The notes beneath the pieces were generated by a model, which searched no databases, was not told the origin of the DNA, and worked only from the letters and a program-made list of their open reading frames with translations. A program made the translations under genes and the position numbers. From an uncultured Alteromonadaceae bacterium (lineage in GTDB: Bacteria > Pseudomonadota > Gammaproteobacteria > Enterobacterales > Alteromonadaceae), in contig CANMXU010000034.1 of NCBI GenBank assembly GCA_947501935.1, forward strand, positions 1-43,424: a DNA stretch of 43,424 nucleotides, read 5' to 3'. Below, piece after piece: positions 26,350 to 35,418 of this stretch. Within the stretch, counting starts at the first letter, position 1; every line of letters starts with the position of its first letter.

Positions 26350-26411
26350 TTTGTGCGTTGTTGAAAGTGCTCACTTGGCACACCAAGCTCCGTGCTTTCG
26401 CCTAGCACAAA
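26350..26411 (+). other. Nested hairpin between acnD and prpF
   Basis: Three stacked inverted repeats in one element: outer TTTGTGC/GCACAAA (26350-26356, 26405-26411), middle GAAAG/CTTTC (26363-26367, 26395-26399), inner CTTGG/CCAAG (26374-26378, 26383-26387). No U-run follows. It may be an RNA-stability or processing element, or a relic of a repetitive element. Confidence 0.55.
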
Positions 26412-26490
26412 ACTTAATGTAACTCGTTTATCGTTTGTATTACCGTAATAAATAAAAAATTTAATACCTGAATTCAGAATAGGAAAGACT

Positions 26491-27672
26491 ATGGCTCATC
26501 TTCCACAAGTAAAAATTCCGGCAACTTACATGCGCGGCGGCACCAGCAAAGGCGTATTTTTTAGCTTAAAAGACTTACCTGAAGCGGCGCAAGTGGCGGG
26601 TAAAGTACGTGACCAGTTGTTATTACGCGTTATTGGCAGCCCAGATCCTTACGGTAAACAAACCGATGGCATGGGCGGGGCAACCTCAAGTACCAGTAAA
26701 ACTGTGATTGTTGCTAAAAGTGAAAAAGCAGATCACGATGTTGATTACCTTTTTGGCCAAGTGGCTATCGACAAAGCCTTTGTTGATTGGAGCGGAAATT
26801 GCGGCAATTTATCAGCCGCGGTTGGCTCGTTTGCTATTTATAGTGGTTTAGTGGATAAAAGTCGACTTCCTGAAAATGGCATAGCTACTGTGCGTATTTG
26901 GCAGGCGAATATTGAAAAAACCATTATTGCGCAAGTGCCAATCACTAACGGCGAAGTACAAGAAACCGGTGACTTTGAACTTGACGGTGTAACTTTTCCA
27001 GCAGCAGAAGTTGCGGTTGAATTTATTGCCCCAGTAGACCCAAGTGAAGCAATGTTTCCTACTGGAAATTTAGTGGATGACCTTTATGTACCTGATATAG
27101 GTCGTTTTAATGCAACTATGATCAATGCCGGAATTCCAACTATCTTTTTAAATGCCGATGAAATTGGTTATATTGGTAATGAATTACAAGACGATATTAA
27201 CTTTGATGAGCAGGCCTTAGCAAAGTTTGAAACCATTCGTGCTTATGGCGCGGTTAAAATGGGGCTTATAGACGATATTGAACAAGCAAAAAATCGACAA
27301 CATACCCCTAAAATAGCATTTGTTAGTGCGCCTAGTGCCTATACATCTTCAAGTGGTAAAGCTATTTCTAGCAGCGATATAAATTTACAAGTACGCGCAT
27401 TGTCTATGGGAAAACTGCATCATGCGATGATGGGCACAGCAGCCGTAGCTATTGGCACCGCTGCTGCAATTCCTAATACGCTGGTAAATTTAGCTGCCGG
27501 TGGCGGCGAACGTTTAGAAGTTACTTTTGGTCACCCATCTGGTACTTTAAAAGTAGGTGCTCAGGCCGATGAAGTGGCAGGAAATTGGCAGGTGAATAAA
27601 GCGGTGATGAGCCGAAGTGCTCGAATTTTAATGGAAGGTTGGGTACGAATTCCAGCTGAAGTGTTAACTTAA
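26491..27672 (+). CDS. prpF: AcnD-accessory protein PrpF (2-methylaconitate isomerase)
   Basis: Isomerase of the diaminopimelate-epimerase-like fold that converts the 2-methylaconitate isomer made by AcnD into the form used in the next hydration step. The 393-residue protein begins QVKIPATYMRGGTSKGVFF, a PrpF signature, with GNCGNLSAAVG and LSMGKLHHAMMGTAAVAIG further on. An AGGAAAG ribosome site precedes the ATG. It is the last gene of the operon and is followed by a terminator. Confidence 0.95.
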   Translation: MAHLPQVKIPATYMRGGTSKGVFFSLKDLPEAAQVAGKVRDQLLLRVIGSPDPYGKQTDGMGGATSSTSKTVIVAKSEKADHDVDYLFGQVAIDKAFVDWSGNCGNLSAAVGSFAIYSGLVDKSRLPENGIATVRIWQANIEKTIIAQVPITNGEVQETGDFELDGVTFPAAEVAVEFIAPVDPSEAMFPTGNLVDDLYVPDIGRFNATMINAGIPTIFLNADEIGYIGNELQDDINFDEQALAKFETIRAYGAVKMGLIDDIEQAKNRQHTPKIAFVSAPSAYTSSSGKAISSSDINLQVRALSMGKLHHAMMGTAAVAIGTAAAIPNTLVNLAAGGGERLEVTFGHPSGTLKVGAQADEVAGNWQVNKAVMSRSARILMEGWVRIPAEVLT

Positions 27673-27744
27673 CATCATTTAACTTTATTTAACTTGGCTT
27701 AATTTAACTTTAATTGCCTTAAGTTTCTGTTTATGACTTTATTA

Positions 27745-27778
27745 AATACCTGAGTTGTAATGACTTAGGTATTTTTTT
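27745..27778 (+). terminator. Terminator of the prp operon
   Basis: Eleven-pair stem (27745-27755 against 27763-27773, one G-U) with a seven-base loop and a run of T to 27778, about 72 bases after the prpF stop. Confidence 0.85.
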
Positions 27779-27817
27779 ATTTCAAATATTCATTTAAACC
27801 TTCAAGGGGTACGATTA

Positions 27818-28504
27818 TTGCTTCGCTTTGTTACTAGATTTTCCGACAAAGAATTGGCGATACTTATGAAATATAATTTAACCTCTAAGCAGTTTATCCT
27901 AACTAAAACCATTAAAAAAACGATAAGTTATTGTTGCATAGGTTTAATTTCGGCATTAGCCATCAGTTTTCAAAGCCAAGCGCTAGAAGGCAACCTGCAA
28001 ATACATAAAGGTGAAGAGTCAGGTGCTGTTGGCTACAACTTAAGTTTATCAGATCGCTTTTCTCCAGGTTCAGGTTTTGGCTGGAATATCTCTTATAATC
28101 ACCTTTCTGAATTAGCCGTTACTTGGAATGAGGATGACTTATACTTTGATAGCGACAGCGTCGAGGTATTAGGTACTTATCGTTATACGCCAAAGAGTTA
28201 TAATAGTTTTTTAAACAGTCTTATCTTTGAGTTTCAAGCAGGCGCTTCAGTACAATTAACCGAAAATAAATTTATTTGGGAAACCGATAAAAACGGCACG
28301 CCTTTATCTGAGCCTATCGAGAAATTTTTCTCAGAGCAAGGTGATATTAACCCTGTATTAGCCTTCTTAACTCATTATAAATTCTCTCGTAAAACCCAAA
28401 TGCATTTAGGGCTTAAATATTACCCAAGTTATTCTGAATTTGACGGTCAAGGAACAATTTTTGCCGGTTTCACTTACCGCTTTGGCAATCAATTTGGTTA
28501 TTAG
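27818..28504 (+). CDS. Predicted outer-membrane beta-barrel protein
   Basis: Not assigned to a named family. A hydrophobic signal segment (TISYCCIGLISALAISFQSQALE) precedes a mature region of about 175 residues with alternating polar and aromatic residues, and the protein ends in FAGFTYRFGNQFGY, the aromatic C-terminal strand typical of outer-membrane barrels. The TTG at 27818 has AGGGG eight bases upstream but gives a long n-region; an ATG at 27866 gives a more usual signal peptide without a clear ribosome site, so the start is uncertain. It lies 157 bases before the large repeat protein and could be functionally linked to it. Confidence 0.65.
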   Translation: MLRFVTRFSDKELAILMKYNLTSKQFILTKTIKKTISYCCIGLISALAISFQSQALEGNLQIHKGEESGAVGYNLSLSDRFSPGSGFGWNISYNHLSELAVTWNEDDLYFDSDSVEVLGTYRYTPKSYNSFLNSLIFEFQAGASVQLTENKFIWETDKNGTPLSEPIEKFFSEQGDINPVLAFLTHYKFSRKTQMHLGLKYYPSYSEFDGQGTIFAGFTYRFGNQFGY

Positions 28505-28661
28505 CTTTTTAAGTAAAAGGTTAACGAAGTGAGTTTGTATATCAGTCGGTAGAAATATAAACACACAAGTATTACAGAGTTGGTAGTGTGTTTTTGTTAA
28601 AATATATTTGTTTGTGTGTATAAGTTTACAAAATATAATGCGAATTATCGTGAGGTTGTTT

Positions 28662-31600
28662 ATGTGGCGTAGTAATAAAGTCCCCTTATTTTTTCTTGCT
28701 TGGTTATCTTTTGCCGCCCATGCGGTTGACACCGACGGCGACGGCTTTGACGATCTCGTTGATAAATTTCCCAATGATCCAACCGAATGGTATGACACCG
28801 ATAATGACGGCATAGGTAATAATGCCGACCCAGATGATGATAACGACGGCTTAAGTGACATAGCCGATAATGATGATGATAACGATATTCCACTTGGTGG
28901 TGAGCCTGATAGCACAGATGACTTTCCAGAAGACCCTACCGAATGGCTTGATACTGATGGTGATGGCTTAGGCAATAATGCTGATACTGACGATGATAAC
29001 GATGGTTTTACCGATGTAACTGATGCTTTTTCCTTAAATCCAGCTGAGTGGGAAGATACTGATGGTGATGGTATCGGTAATAATGGCGATGTAGATCGTG
29101 ATGGTGACGGCTTTATCAACATTGTCGATGACTTCCCTGATGACCCAAGTGAATGGCTTGATACTGACGGCAACGGCGTGGGTAATAATACTCAATTAGA
29201 CGATGATAATGATGGTGTACTCGATGTTGATGACGACATGCCATTAGATAGTACCGAGTATTTAGATACTGACAATGACAATATTGGCAATAATGCCGAC
29301 GATGACGATGACGGTGATGGCGTACAAGACAATCTTGATGCTTGTCCATTAGACCCTAATGAACGATTAGATACAGATAATGATGTTGTTTTAGACAGCG
29401 AAGGTTATGTTGTCGGCGGCGCTTGTGATAATGGTGATAATGATATTGACGGTGACGGCGTTTTAAATACCGACGATGACTTTCCTTTTGACAGCACTGA
29501 AACCAACGATTTAGATAACGATAATATTGGCGATAATACTGACCCAGATATTGACGGCGATGGTGTTGTTAATTCTAATGACGTTTTTCCGTTAGACGCA
29601 ACAGAAAGTAATGACCTTGATGGCGATGGCACTGGAGATAACAGCGATATTGACATTGATGGTGATGGTGTTAGCAATAGTAATGACGCGTTTCCAACAG
29701 ATCCAAATGAGAGCTTAGACTTAGACAATGACGGTATTGCCAATGGTGTTGATAACGACATTGATGGCGATGGTATATTAAATGTTGATGATGCTTTCCC
29801 GACTTATGCAGCAGAAAATGCTGATAATGACGGCGATGGAATAGGTAACACTACCGATACTGATGATGATAACGATGGCGTATTAGATGATTTTGATGCA
29901 TTTCCGTTTAATGCTAGTGAAACCCTTGATTCAGATGGTGATGGCATTGGCAACAATAGCGATGCTGATGATGATAATGACGGTTTTACAGATGACATTG
30001 ATCTGTTCGACTTAGACAATTCAGAGTGGTTTGACACTGATGGCGATGGAATTGGTAACAATACTGATTTAGATGATGATGGTGATGGCACTCCTGATAC
30101 TGAAGATGCTTTTATTCTTAACAGCAGTGAGTCGCTAGATACTGATGGTGATGGCATTGGTAATGAAGCAGATAGTGATGATGATAATGATGGGTTTATT
30201 GACAGTAATGACCCATTTCCGCTTAATGCACTTGAGTGGCTTGATACCGACGGCGATGGCATAGGTAATAATACTGATTTAGATGATGATGGAGACGTTA
30301 CCTTAGATCCATTAAATCCCGGTGAACCTGATGTTACCGATGCATTTCCTTTAGACCCTTCAGAGTGGCTTGATACCGATGGTGATGGAATCGGTAATAA
30401 TAGCGATGAAGATGATGATGGTGATAGTTTTCTCGATGTAGATGATGCTTTTCCCTTAGACAGACTCGAATGGTATAACACTGATGCTAATCATCCAACT
30501 AACAGTGACAATATTGGTGATAATGCTGACACTGATAAAGATGGTGACGGTATTGAAGATGCCTTTGATTTATTCCCGTTAAGAGCCTCTGAATGGCAAG
30601 ACAGTGATTTTGATGGTCTTGGCGATAATGAAGATGCTGATGATGATAATGATAATGTTAGCGATGTAGATGATGACTTTCCGTTTAATCCTGGTGAAGT
30701 GATAGATACCGATGGTGATGGCATTGGTGATGCCAGTGATGCTGATGACGATGGCGATGGTTTTTTAGATACTCCTGATGCTTTTCCATTAGACCCTACT
30801 GAGTGGTTTGATACCGATGGAGATAACATAGGTAATAACCGCGATCTTGATGATGACAACGATACTATGCTTGATGAGTTTGAGCTGGAATTTGGCTTTA
30901 ATCCTTTAGATGATCGTGATGGTCTGCTTGATAGCGATGGCGATGGTAAAACTAATGCTGAAGAGGCATTAGCGCTAAATGCCAATGGCGATCCTGAACC
31001 GACAGATCCGCTAATTGATGATTACGGCCCAGTGATCACACCAGGTAAAACCTTAGACATTGATGCCACTCATATCTTTACGAATTTATCATTAGCTGAA
31101 ATGGTTGCCTTAACTGAAGTTACTGTTACTGATGGTAAAGACGGTGATGGTTGTTGTAATTTAACCGCAATCGAGTTTGAAACGGGATCGAAAAATGTGC
31201 TGTCAGGCTCTTATCCTATTCTTTGGCGAGCAACAGATACAGCCAAGAATGTGACCGAATTAGAGCAAATGTTAAGCATTCATCCGTTAGTCAACTTTAC
31301 TGATGCACAAACGGTTGGTGAAGGTGTTACGGTACGTGTTGGTATTGTGCTTTCAGGTGAAGCGCCTAATTATCCGTTAGAAATCCCATTTGCACTAAGT
31401 GGCAGTAGCGATAGTTTAGACTTTAGTATTTCAGATACTAAATTTGTACTAACATCAGGAACCTTAGGTTATATCGATATTGATATCCATCAAGACTTCA
31501 CTAACGAAAGTGATGAAACCATAATACTCACCTTAGATGCGAGTGTTAATGCAGGTGAAGTGCCGCAACACGTTATTACCATTAGTGAGAATAATTTAAC

Positions 31601-32681
31601 GCCAGAGCTTAGTGTTAGATTACTACAGCAAAATACCCAAGTAAGTGTTATTGCTATTGACGATGGACAAGTGACTATTAACCTATCCATTGATGACTTT
31701 AATATCAGCGATACCCATATTATTGACTGGGATATTCCTGAATATTTATTGGCAGAAATCAGCGCTAATCAATTACAAGTGACTTTTGAACCCGCTAATA
31801 TCGTATTTCCTGATGATCAGAAAAACTTAGCTCAGCTTTCGGTAACGGTTACAGATAGTGGTGTAGGGGAGCTTAGTCAAACGGAAGTATTTAGTATTCC
31901 TTTTGTGACTACTGCGCCAAGTTTATCAACCACAGATATTGACCGCGACGGCATTAATGATACTACTGAAGGTTATCTTGATGATGACTTAGACGGTTTA
32001 CCGGCTTTTCTTGATAACTCAAAAGTGCCGTATTTACAGCCATTACATGTTAATGCGGCTAAAGAGCAGTTAATGGAAACCGAGCCGAGTTTACAACTTA
32101 ATTTAGGGAAATATGCCAGAAAGCAATTTGCCGATGGTGTGCAGCTATCTGAGCAAGAACTAAATAATACCGGCTTGATCAGTGCAGACAGCTTAACTCA
32201 TACCAATGAATATTTTGATTTTGAAATAAAAAATATTCGTCCATTTGGCCGTTCAGTTTATGTGGTAATGCCATTAAGTTCAGCGATTCCTGAACATGCA
32301 GTTTATCGTAAATATACCGTTGGAAATCAATGGCAAGATTACGTCATCAATAGCAAGAATGCCGTTTATTCAAGTCAAAGTGTTGAGGGCATTTGTCCGC
32401 CACCAGCAAGTGATTTATATGTGGAAGGCTTAACCACTGGCGATGTGTGTTTAAGGTTACTGATTGAAGATGGCGGCGTAAATGATGCCGACGGTATTGC
32501 CAATGGCAGTATTGACGACCCCGGTGGTATTGCCATTGTATCAAATGAAACCTTAACCAAAGAGGCTACGCCAAAAACTGAAAGTAGCGGCAGCATCTCA
32601 TTTAGCTGGTTTATGTTGTTATTTATTTTAGCTGGCTTTAGGCATAGCAAAAATAATAGACAAGCTCGTTTTTTTAATTAA
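28662..32681 (+). CDS. Large surface protein with thrombospondin type 3-like calcium repeats
   Basis: Predicted exported protein of 1339 residues. A signal peptide (about residues 1-21, ending FAAHA) is followed to about residue 780 by some twenty Asp-rich repeats, mostly 35 residues long, with consensus DTDGDGIGNN-D-DDDNDG-DAFPLDP-EW; this is the thrombospondin type 3 calcium-binding pattern. Then come an HYR/Ig-like region, a Calx-beta-like domain (about 875-980), a choice-of-anchor U-type domain (about 1140-1285), and a C-terminal hydrophobic segment between Gly/Ser and basic residues (SGSISFSWFMLLFILAGFRHSK), resembling a GlyGly-CTERM sorting signal. The start at 28662 follows TGAGG; an in-frame TTG at 28608 is less likely. 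Roles in adhesion or cell-surface structure are plausible but not shown. Confidence 0.85.
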   Translation: MWRSNKVPLFFLAWLSFAAHAVDTDGDGFDDLVDKFPNDPTEWYDTDNDGIGNNADPDDDNDGLSDIADNDDDNDIPLGGEPDSTDDFPEDPTEWLDTDGDGLGNNADTDDDNDGFTDVTDAFSLNPAEWEDTDGDGIGNNGDVDRDGDGFINIVDDFPDDPSEWLDTDGNGVGNNTQLDDDNDGVLDVDDDMPLDSTEYLDTDNDNIGNNADDDDDGDGVQDNLDACPLDPNERLDTDNDVVLDSEGYVVGGACDNGDNDIDGDGVLNTDDDFPFDSTETNDLDNDNIGDNTDPDIDGDGVVNSNDVFPLDATESNDLDGDGTGDNSDIDIDGDGVSNSNDAFPTDPNESLDLDNDGIANGVDNDIDGDGILNVDDAFPTYAAENADNDGDGIGNTTDTDDDNDGVLDDFDAFPFNASETLDSDGDGIGNNSDADDDNDGFTDDIDLFDLDNSEWFDTDGDGIGNNTDLDDDGDGTPDTEDAFILNSSESLDTDGDGIGNEADSDDDNDGFIDSNDPFPLNALEWLDTDGDGIGNNTDLDDDGDVTLDPLNPGEPDVTDAFPLDPSEWLDTDGDGIGNNSDEDDDGDSFLDVDDAFPLDRLEWYNTDANHPTNSDNIGDNADTDKDGDGIEDAFDLFPLRASEWQDSDFDGLGDNEDADDDNDNVSDVDDDFPFNPGEVIDTDGDGIGDASDADDDGDGFLDTPDAFPLDPTEWFDTDGDNIGNNRDLDDDNDTMLDEFELEFGFNPLDDRDGLLDSDGDGKTNAEEALALNANGDPEPTDPLIDDYGPVITPGKTLDIDATHIFTNLSLAEMVALTEVTVTDGKDGDGCCNLTAIEFETGSKNVLSGSYPILWRATDTAKNVTELEQMLSIHPLVNFTDAQTVGEGVTVRVGIVLSGEAPNYPLEIPFALSGSSDSLDFSISDTKFVLTSGTLGYIDIDIHQDFTNESDETIILTLDASVNAGEVPQHVITISENNLTPELSVRLLQQNTQVSVIAIDDGQVTINLSIDDFNISDTHIIDWDIPEYLLAEISANQLQVTFEPANIVFPDDQKNLAQLSVTVTDSGVGELSQTEVFSIPFVTTAPSLSTTDIDRDGINDTTEGYLDDDLDGLPAFLDNSKVPYLQPLHVNAAKEQLMETEPSLQLNLGKYARKQFADGVQLSEQELNNTGLISADSLTHTNEYFDFEIKNIRPFGRSVYVVMPLSSAIPEHAVYRKYTVGNQWQDYVINSKNAVYSSQSVEGICPPPASDLYVEGLTTGDVCLRLLIEDGGVNDADGIANGSIDDPGGIAIVSNETLTKEATPKTESSGSISFSWFMLLFILAGFRHSKNNRQARFFN

Positions 32682-32729
32682 TAAGAAATCGAGTCATCAA
32701 ATAGTTCTGATATAAATTTATGGATAACC

Positions 32730-32774
32730 AAACCGTTTACTTTAAGCTGAGAGCTTAAAGTAAACGGTTTTTTT
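32730..32774 (+). terminator. Strong terminator after the repeat protein
   Basis: Perfect 18-bp stem (32730-32747 against 32753-32770) with a five-base loop, running into T up to 32774. It lies 48 bases past the stop codon. Confidence 0.93.
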
Positions 32775-32856
32775 GCATTAAAAGTAAAAATGAAGTTGTT
32801 GGAAAAATAGCGCAGTGTAGAATAGTCACTATATTGTTGTTATTAATTTTTTGACT

Positions 32857-33429
32857 ATGTTTGAATTAAAATATCATACCCCAATTGAATGGGCTCATGT
32901 TGCTGTTGCTGATTTTGATGCCTTTTTACAAGATCATGCCGCCGCAGAAAAAAAAGCCTCAGGCATGGCTATCTCCATGCTATCGCATTACCCTGATAGA
33001 AAAAATCTTGTTCGCGCTATGGCTGATTTAGCGATTGAAGAGCTCATCCATTTTAAGCAAGTATTAAAGCTTATTACCGCCCGTGGCGGCATGTTAGGAC
33101 AAGACAGTAAAGACCCTTATATTCATGCTATTCGCTCGTTATTTCGCCGTGGCACAGATGTGTTTTTTCTTGACCGTTTACTAGTAGCTGGCGTTATTGA
33201 AGCTCGTGGGCATGAGCGTTTTAGCCTGATTGCTGAAGTTTTACCAGCAGGTAAAGATAAAGACTTATATGTCAGCATTGCCAAATCAGAAGAAAAGCAT
33301 AAAAACTTGTTTGTAGAATTAGCACTAGAATATTTTGATAAAGATGTGGTTGAACAGCGTCTTGAAGAGGTACTTGTTTTTGAAGCAGAAGTTTGTGCGA
33401 AATTACCGTTTAGAGCGGCATTACATTAA
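32857..33429 (+). CDS. miaE: tRNA-(ms[2]io[6]A)-hydroxylase MiaE
   Basis: Non-haem di-iron monooxygenase that hydroxylates the 2-methylthio-isopentenyl group at A37 of tRNAs reading UNN codons, using O2. The 190-residue helical protein has the ferritin-like ligand set in EELIHFKQ, EARGHERF and EEKHKNLF. Length and motifs fit MiaE. The ATG at 32857 is preferred to an in-frame TTG two codons upstream; neither has a clear Shine-Dalgarno sequence. It is preceded by a strong terminator and so needs its own promoter. Confidence 0.92.
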   Translation: MFELKYHTPIEWAHVAVADFDAFLQDHAAAEKKASGMAISMLSHYPDRKNLVRAMADLAIEELIHFKQVLKLITARGGMLGQDSKDPYIHAIRSLFRRGTDVFFLDRLLVAGVIEARGHERFSLIAEVLPAGKDKDLYVSIAKSEEKHKNLFVELALEYFDKDVVEQRLEEVLVFEAEVCAKLPFRAALH

Positions 33430-33488
33430 TAAACTACAACTTGGTTTAACTAATTAAGTTTTATCTTCTTTTTAAAAGTAAAGTAACT

Positions 33489-34757
33489 ATGTCAACTAAG
33501 CACGTCAGCAAGCATATCAGTAAGTATTTGCAGCAATATGCAGAAGCTGAAGTGCAAGCTTTACTTAGTTTTCCAGACAACTTTTATTTTAAGCAGGCAG
33601 TTATTGTGCCTGCTTTTAAAGAAAGCTCAAATTTTGTCGACGACTTCTTTGCATCACCACTGGCTAATGAACAAGCGTTAGTTATTTTAATTATTAATCA
33701 ACCCGATAGTATTAAAGACACCATAGCGCAGCAGGCTTTATTTGATAAATTGCATCAGCGCGGCGAACTTGTTTGGCAAGCAGATAATTTGTCTTTGCTT
33801 AACTACCCTCATAATAGTGTAGAAAATGTTAGTGTTAAGTCATCAACTTCTAAATTATTGGTTGTTAACCGTTTTACTCAGGCCATTCCTGAAAAACAGG
33901 GCGTCGGGTTAGCACGTAAAATTGGCGCTGACATTGCGCTGTCACTTTTTCATCGCGGATATATCACATCGCCCTGGCTATATTCTACTGATGCTGATGT
34001 AAAGCTGCCTGATAATTATTTTTCAGCGTTAGCATCGCATAGTTATTCCAATGATAAAAATAGCGAAGGTAAAACTGTTGCCGCTTGTTTTAATTTTAGC
34101 CACGCCAGTGACAATATAGATATTCACCAAGCAAACCAACAGTATGAACAAGCACTGCGCTATTATGTTGCCGGCCTTAACTATGCTGGTTCTCACTATG
34201 CCTTTTTTACCATAGGTAGTACGTTAGCGATTAATGTCCAAGCATATGCCACGGTGCGCGGCTTTCCTAAACGCAGTGCCGGCGAAGACTTTTATTTATT
34301 AAATAAAGTGGCCAAGTTAGGTGATATTGCTTTTATTGAAAGCAGCAAAATAGCGATTAAAGCGCGAACTTCTGATCGTGTGCCTTTTGGTACTGGTCCT
34401 GCAGTTAGTCAGATCATAGTATTGAATAAAAGCCAGCAAGATTACTGTTATTATCACCCACAAGTATTTGAATTACTTAAGCAATGTTTAAGCGCTTTTG
34501 AACAGTTATGGCTGCATAGAGAGCAGCTTGACTTATGGTATGCTAAATTAGATGAAGCCATTGTTAATGCACTTGACGCGATAGCTTTTAATCGTTTTTT
34601 AGAAAAAAACAGTAATCATCACCAGCAGCAATTTGATAAACAATTACAAGTGTGGTTTGACGGCTTTAAAACCTTAAAATTCATTCATGCCTTGCGTGAT
34701 TTTGGTTATGCCAATATTCCTCTTACTCAGGCGCTCAACCAAGCTGAATTTACTTAG
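33489..34757 (+). CDS. Family 2-like glycosyltransferase of unknown substrate
   Basis: Predicted cytosolic GT-A fold enzyme of 422 residues. Visible features are VIVPAFKESSNFVDDFF (nucleotide-sugar binding start of the domain, about residue 38), the DxD-like STDADVKLPDNYF, and GSTLAINVQAYATVRGFPKRSAGEDFYLLNK, in which GEDF resembles the ED acceptor/catalytic motif of family 2 enzymes. No membrane segment is seen. The C-terminal 120 residues match nothing I recognise. It follows miaE after 59 bases. No polysaccharide cluster is nearby, so the acceptor is unknown. Confidence 0.7.
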   Translation: MSTKHVSKHISKYLQQYAEAEVQALLSFPDNFYFKQAVIVPAFKESSNFVDDFFASPLANEQALVILIINQPDSIKDTIAQQALFDKLHQRGELVWQADNLSLLNYPHNSVENVSVKSSTSKLLVVNRFTQAIPEKQGVGLARKIGADIALSLFHRGYITSPWLYSTDADVKLPDNYFSALASHSYSNDKNSEGKTVAACFNFSHASDNIDIHQANQQYEQALRYYVAGLNYAGSHYAFFTIGSTLAINVQAYATVRGFPKRSAGEDFYLLNKVAKLGDIAFIESSKIAIKARTSDRVPFGTGPAVSQIIVLNKSQQDYCYYHPQVFELLKQCLSAFEQLWLHREQLDLWYAKLDEAIVNALDAIAFNRFLEKNSNHHQQQFDKQLQVWFDGFKTLKFIHALRDFGYANIPLTQALNQAEFT

Positions 34758-34897
34758 TTTAAAGTGCAAATTGAGGTTTATTAATAGTATTCAAGAGCAA
34801 GCCTTGCAGTTATAAAAATTTCAGCTAAGTTAATATAAGTGAATAAAATAATATCTTATAAATTATGTGACGTTAAGTCATTGATTAGAGGGTTGTT

Positions 34898-35215
34898 ATG
34901 AAGCTTATACTTTCGTTGGTTATCCTTGTATCTATCAGTATTTCAGCAACAGAATTAGCGCAGAATAGGGCGCAAGTTACAGAGCCGATAAAAGCCAAGT
35001 TCGCCAATATTATTCATCCCGTTAGTACCAGTGAAAGCTCATGCAGTTGCCCTAGTTTTCAATATTCCAACAACCTAGATTTAGATGAACGTTATGTTAG
35101 TGGCTGTCAAGCTTACTGCACGGCTTCTCAATATGCTTCGTGTAATTGTAAAGTTGACGCTTGGTATAATGGTAACCTTACTGGCGCGCAGTTTAATGCT
35201 TGTCGCTGTAAGTGA
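34898..35215 (+). CDS. Small secreted cysteine-rich protein, unknown function
   Basis: No family recognised. The 105-residue product has a clear signal peptide (MKLILSLVILVSISISA, likely cleaved before TEL). The mature part carries eight cysteines in close sets: SCSC near residue 49, GCQAYC, SCNC and CRC at the very end. Such spacing suggests four disulphides or metal binding in the periplasm or outside the cell. A GAGGG-type ribosome site is seen upstream. It is an isolated gene followed by small repeats and converging on the hemerythrin gene. Confidence 0.7.
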   Translation: MKLILSLVILVSISISATELAQNRAQVTEPIKAKFANIIHPVSTSESSCSCPSFQYSNNLDLDERYVSGCQAYCTASQYASCNCKVDAWYNGNLTGAQFNACRCK

Positions 35216-35359
35216 TGCTTTAATTTGAAGTCAACAGGTGTGAACTGAGTAGATTTGAGTTCAGTAGATTTGAACTCAGCAAGTTTGAAGGCAATAGTTT
35301 AAAACTGCTTGGTAAGATTCGTGGAATGAGAATTGGCGTATTTTACTGAATGTTAATTC

Positions 35360-35390
35360 GCTGTACTTACCTGATTCTTGTAAGTACAGC
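35360..35390. terminator. Hairpin between the Cys-rich gene and the hemerythrin gene
   Basis: Perfect 11-bp stem (35360-35370 against 35380-35390) with a nine-base loop. It lies between convergent genes. U-runs are poor on both strands, so termination efficiency is uncertain. Confidence 0.5.
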
Positions 35391-35418
35391 AAAAAGAAGC
35401 GAAGTAGTTAAGCTGAAA

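Noticed and set aside
28608..28661. TTG start giving a longer repeat protein
   Set aside because: The internal ATG at 28662 has TGAGG upstream and begins directly at a normal signal peptide.
28406..30985. Long Ser-rich open frames on the minus strand opposite the repeat protein
   Set aside because: They are the reverse reading of the Asp/GAT-rich repeats, give low-complexity Ser/Pro/Leu strings and have no ribosome sites; shadows of the plus-strand gene.
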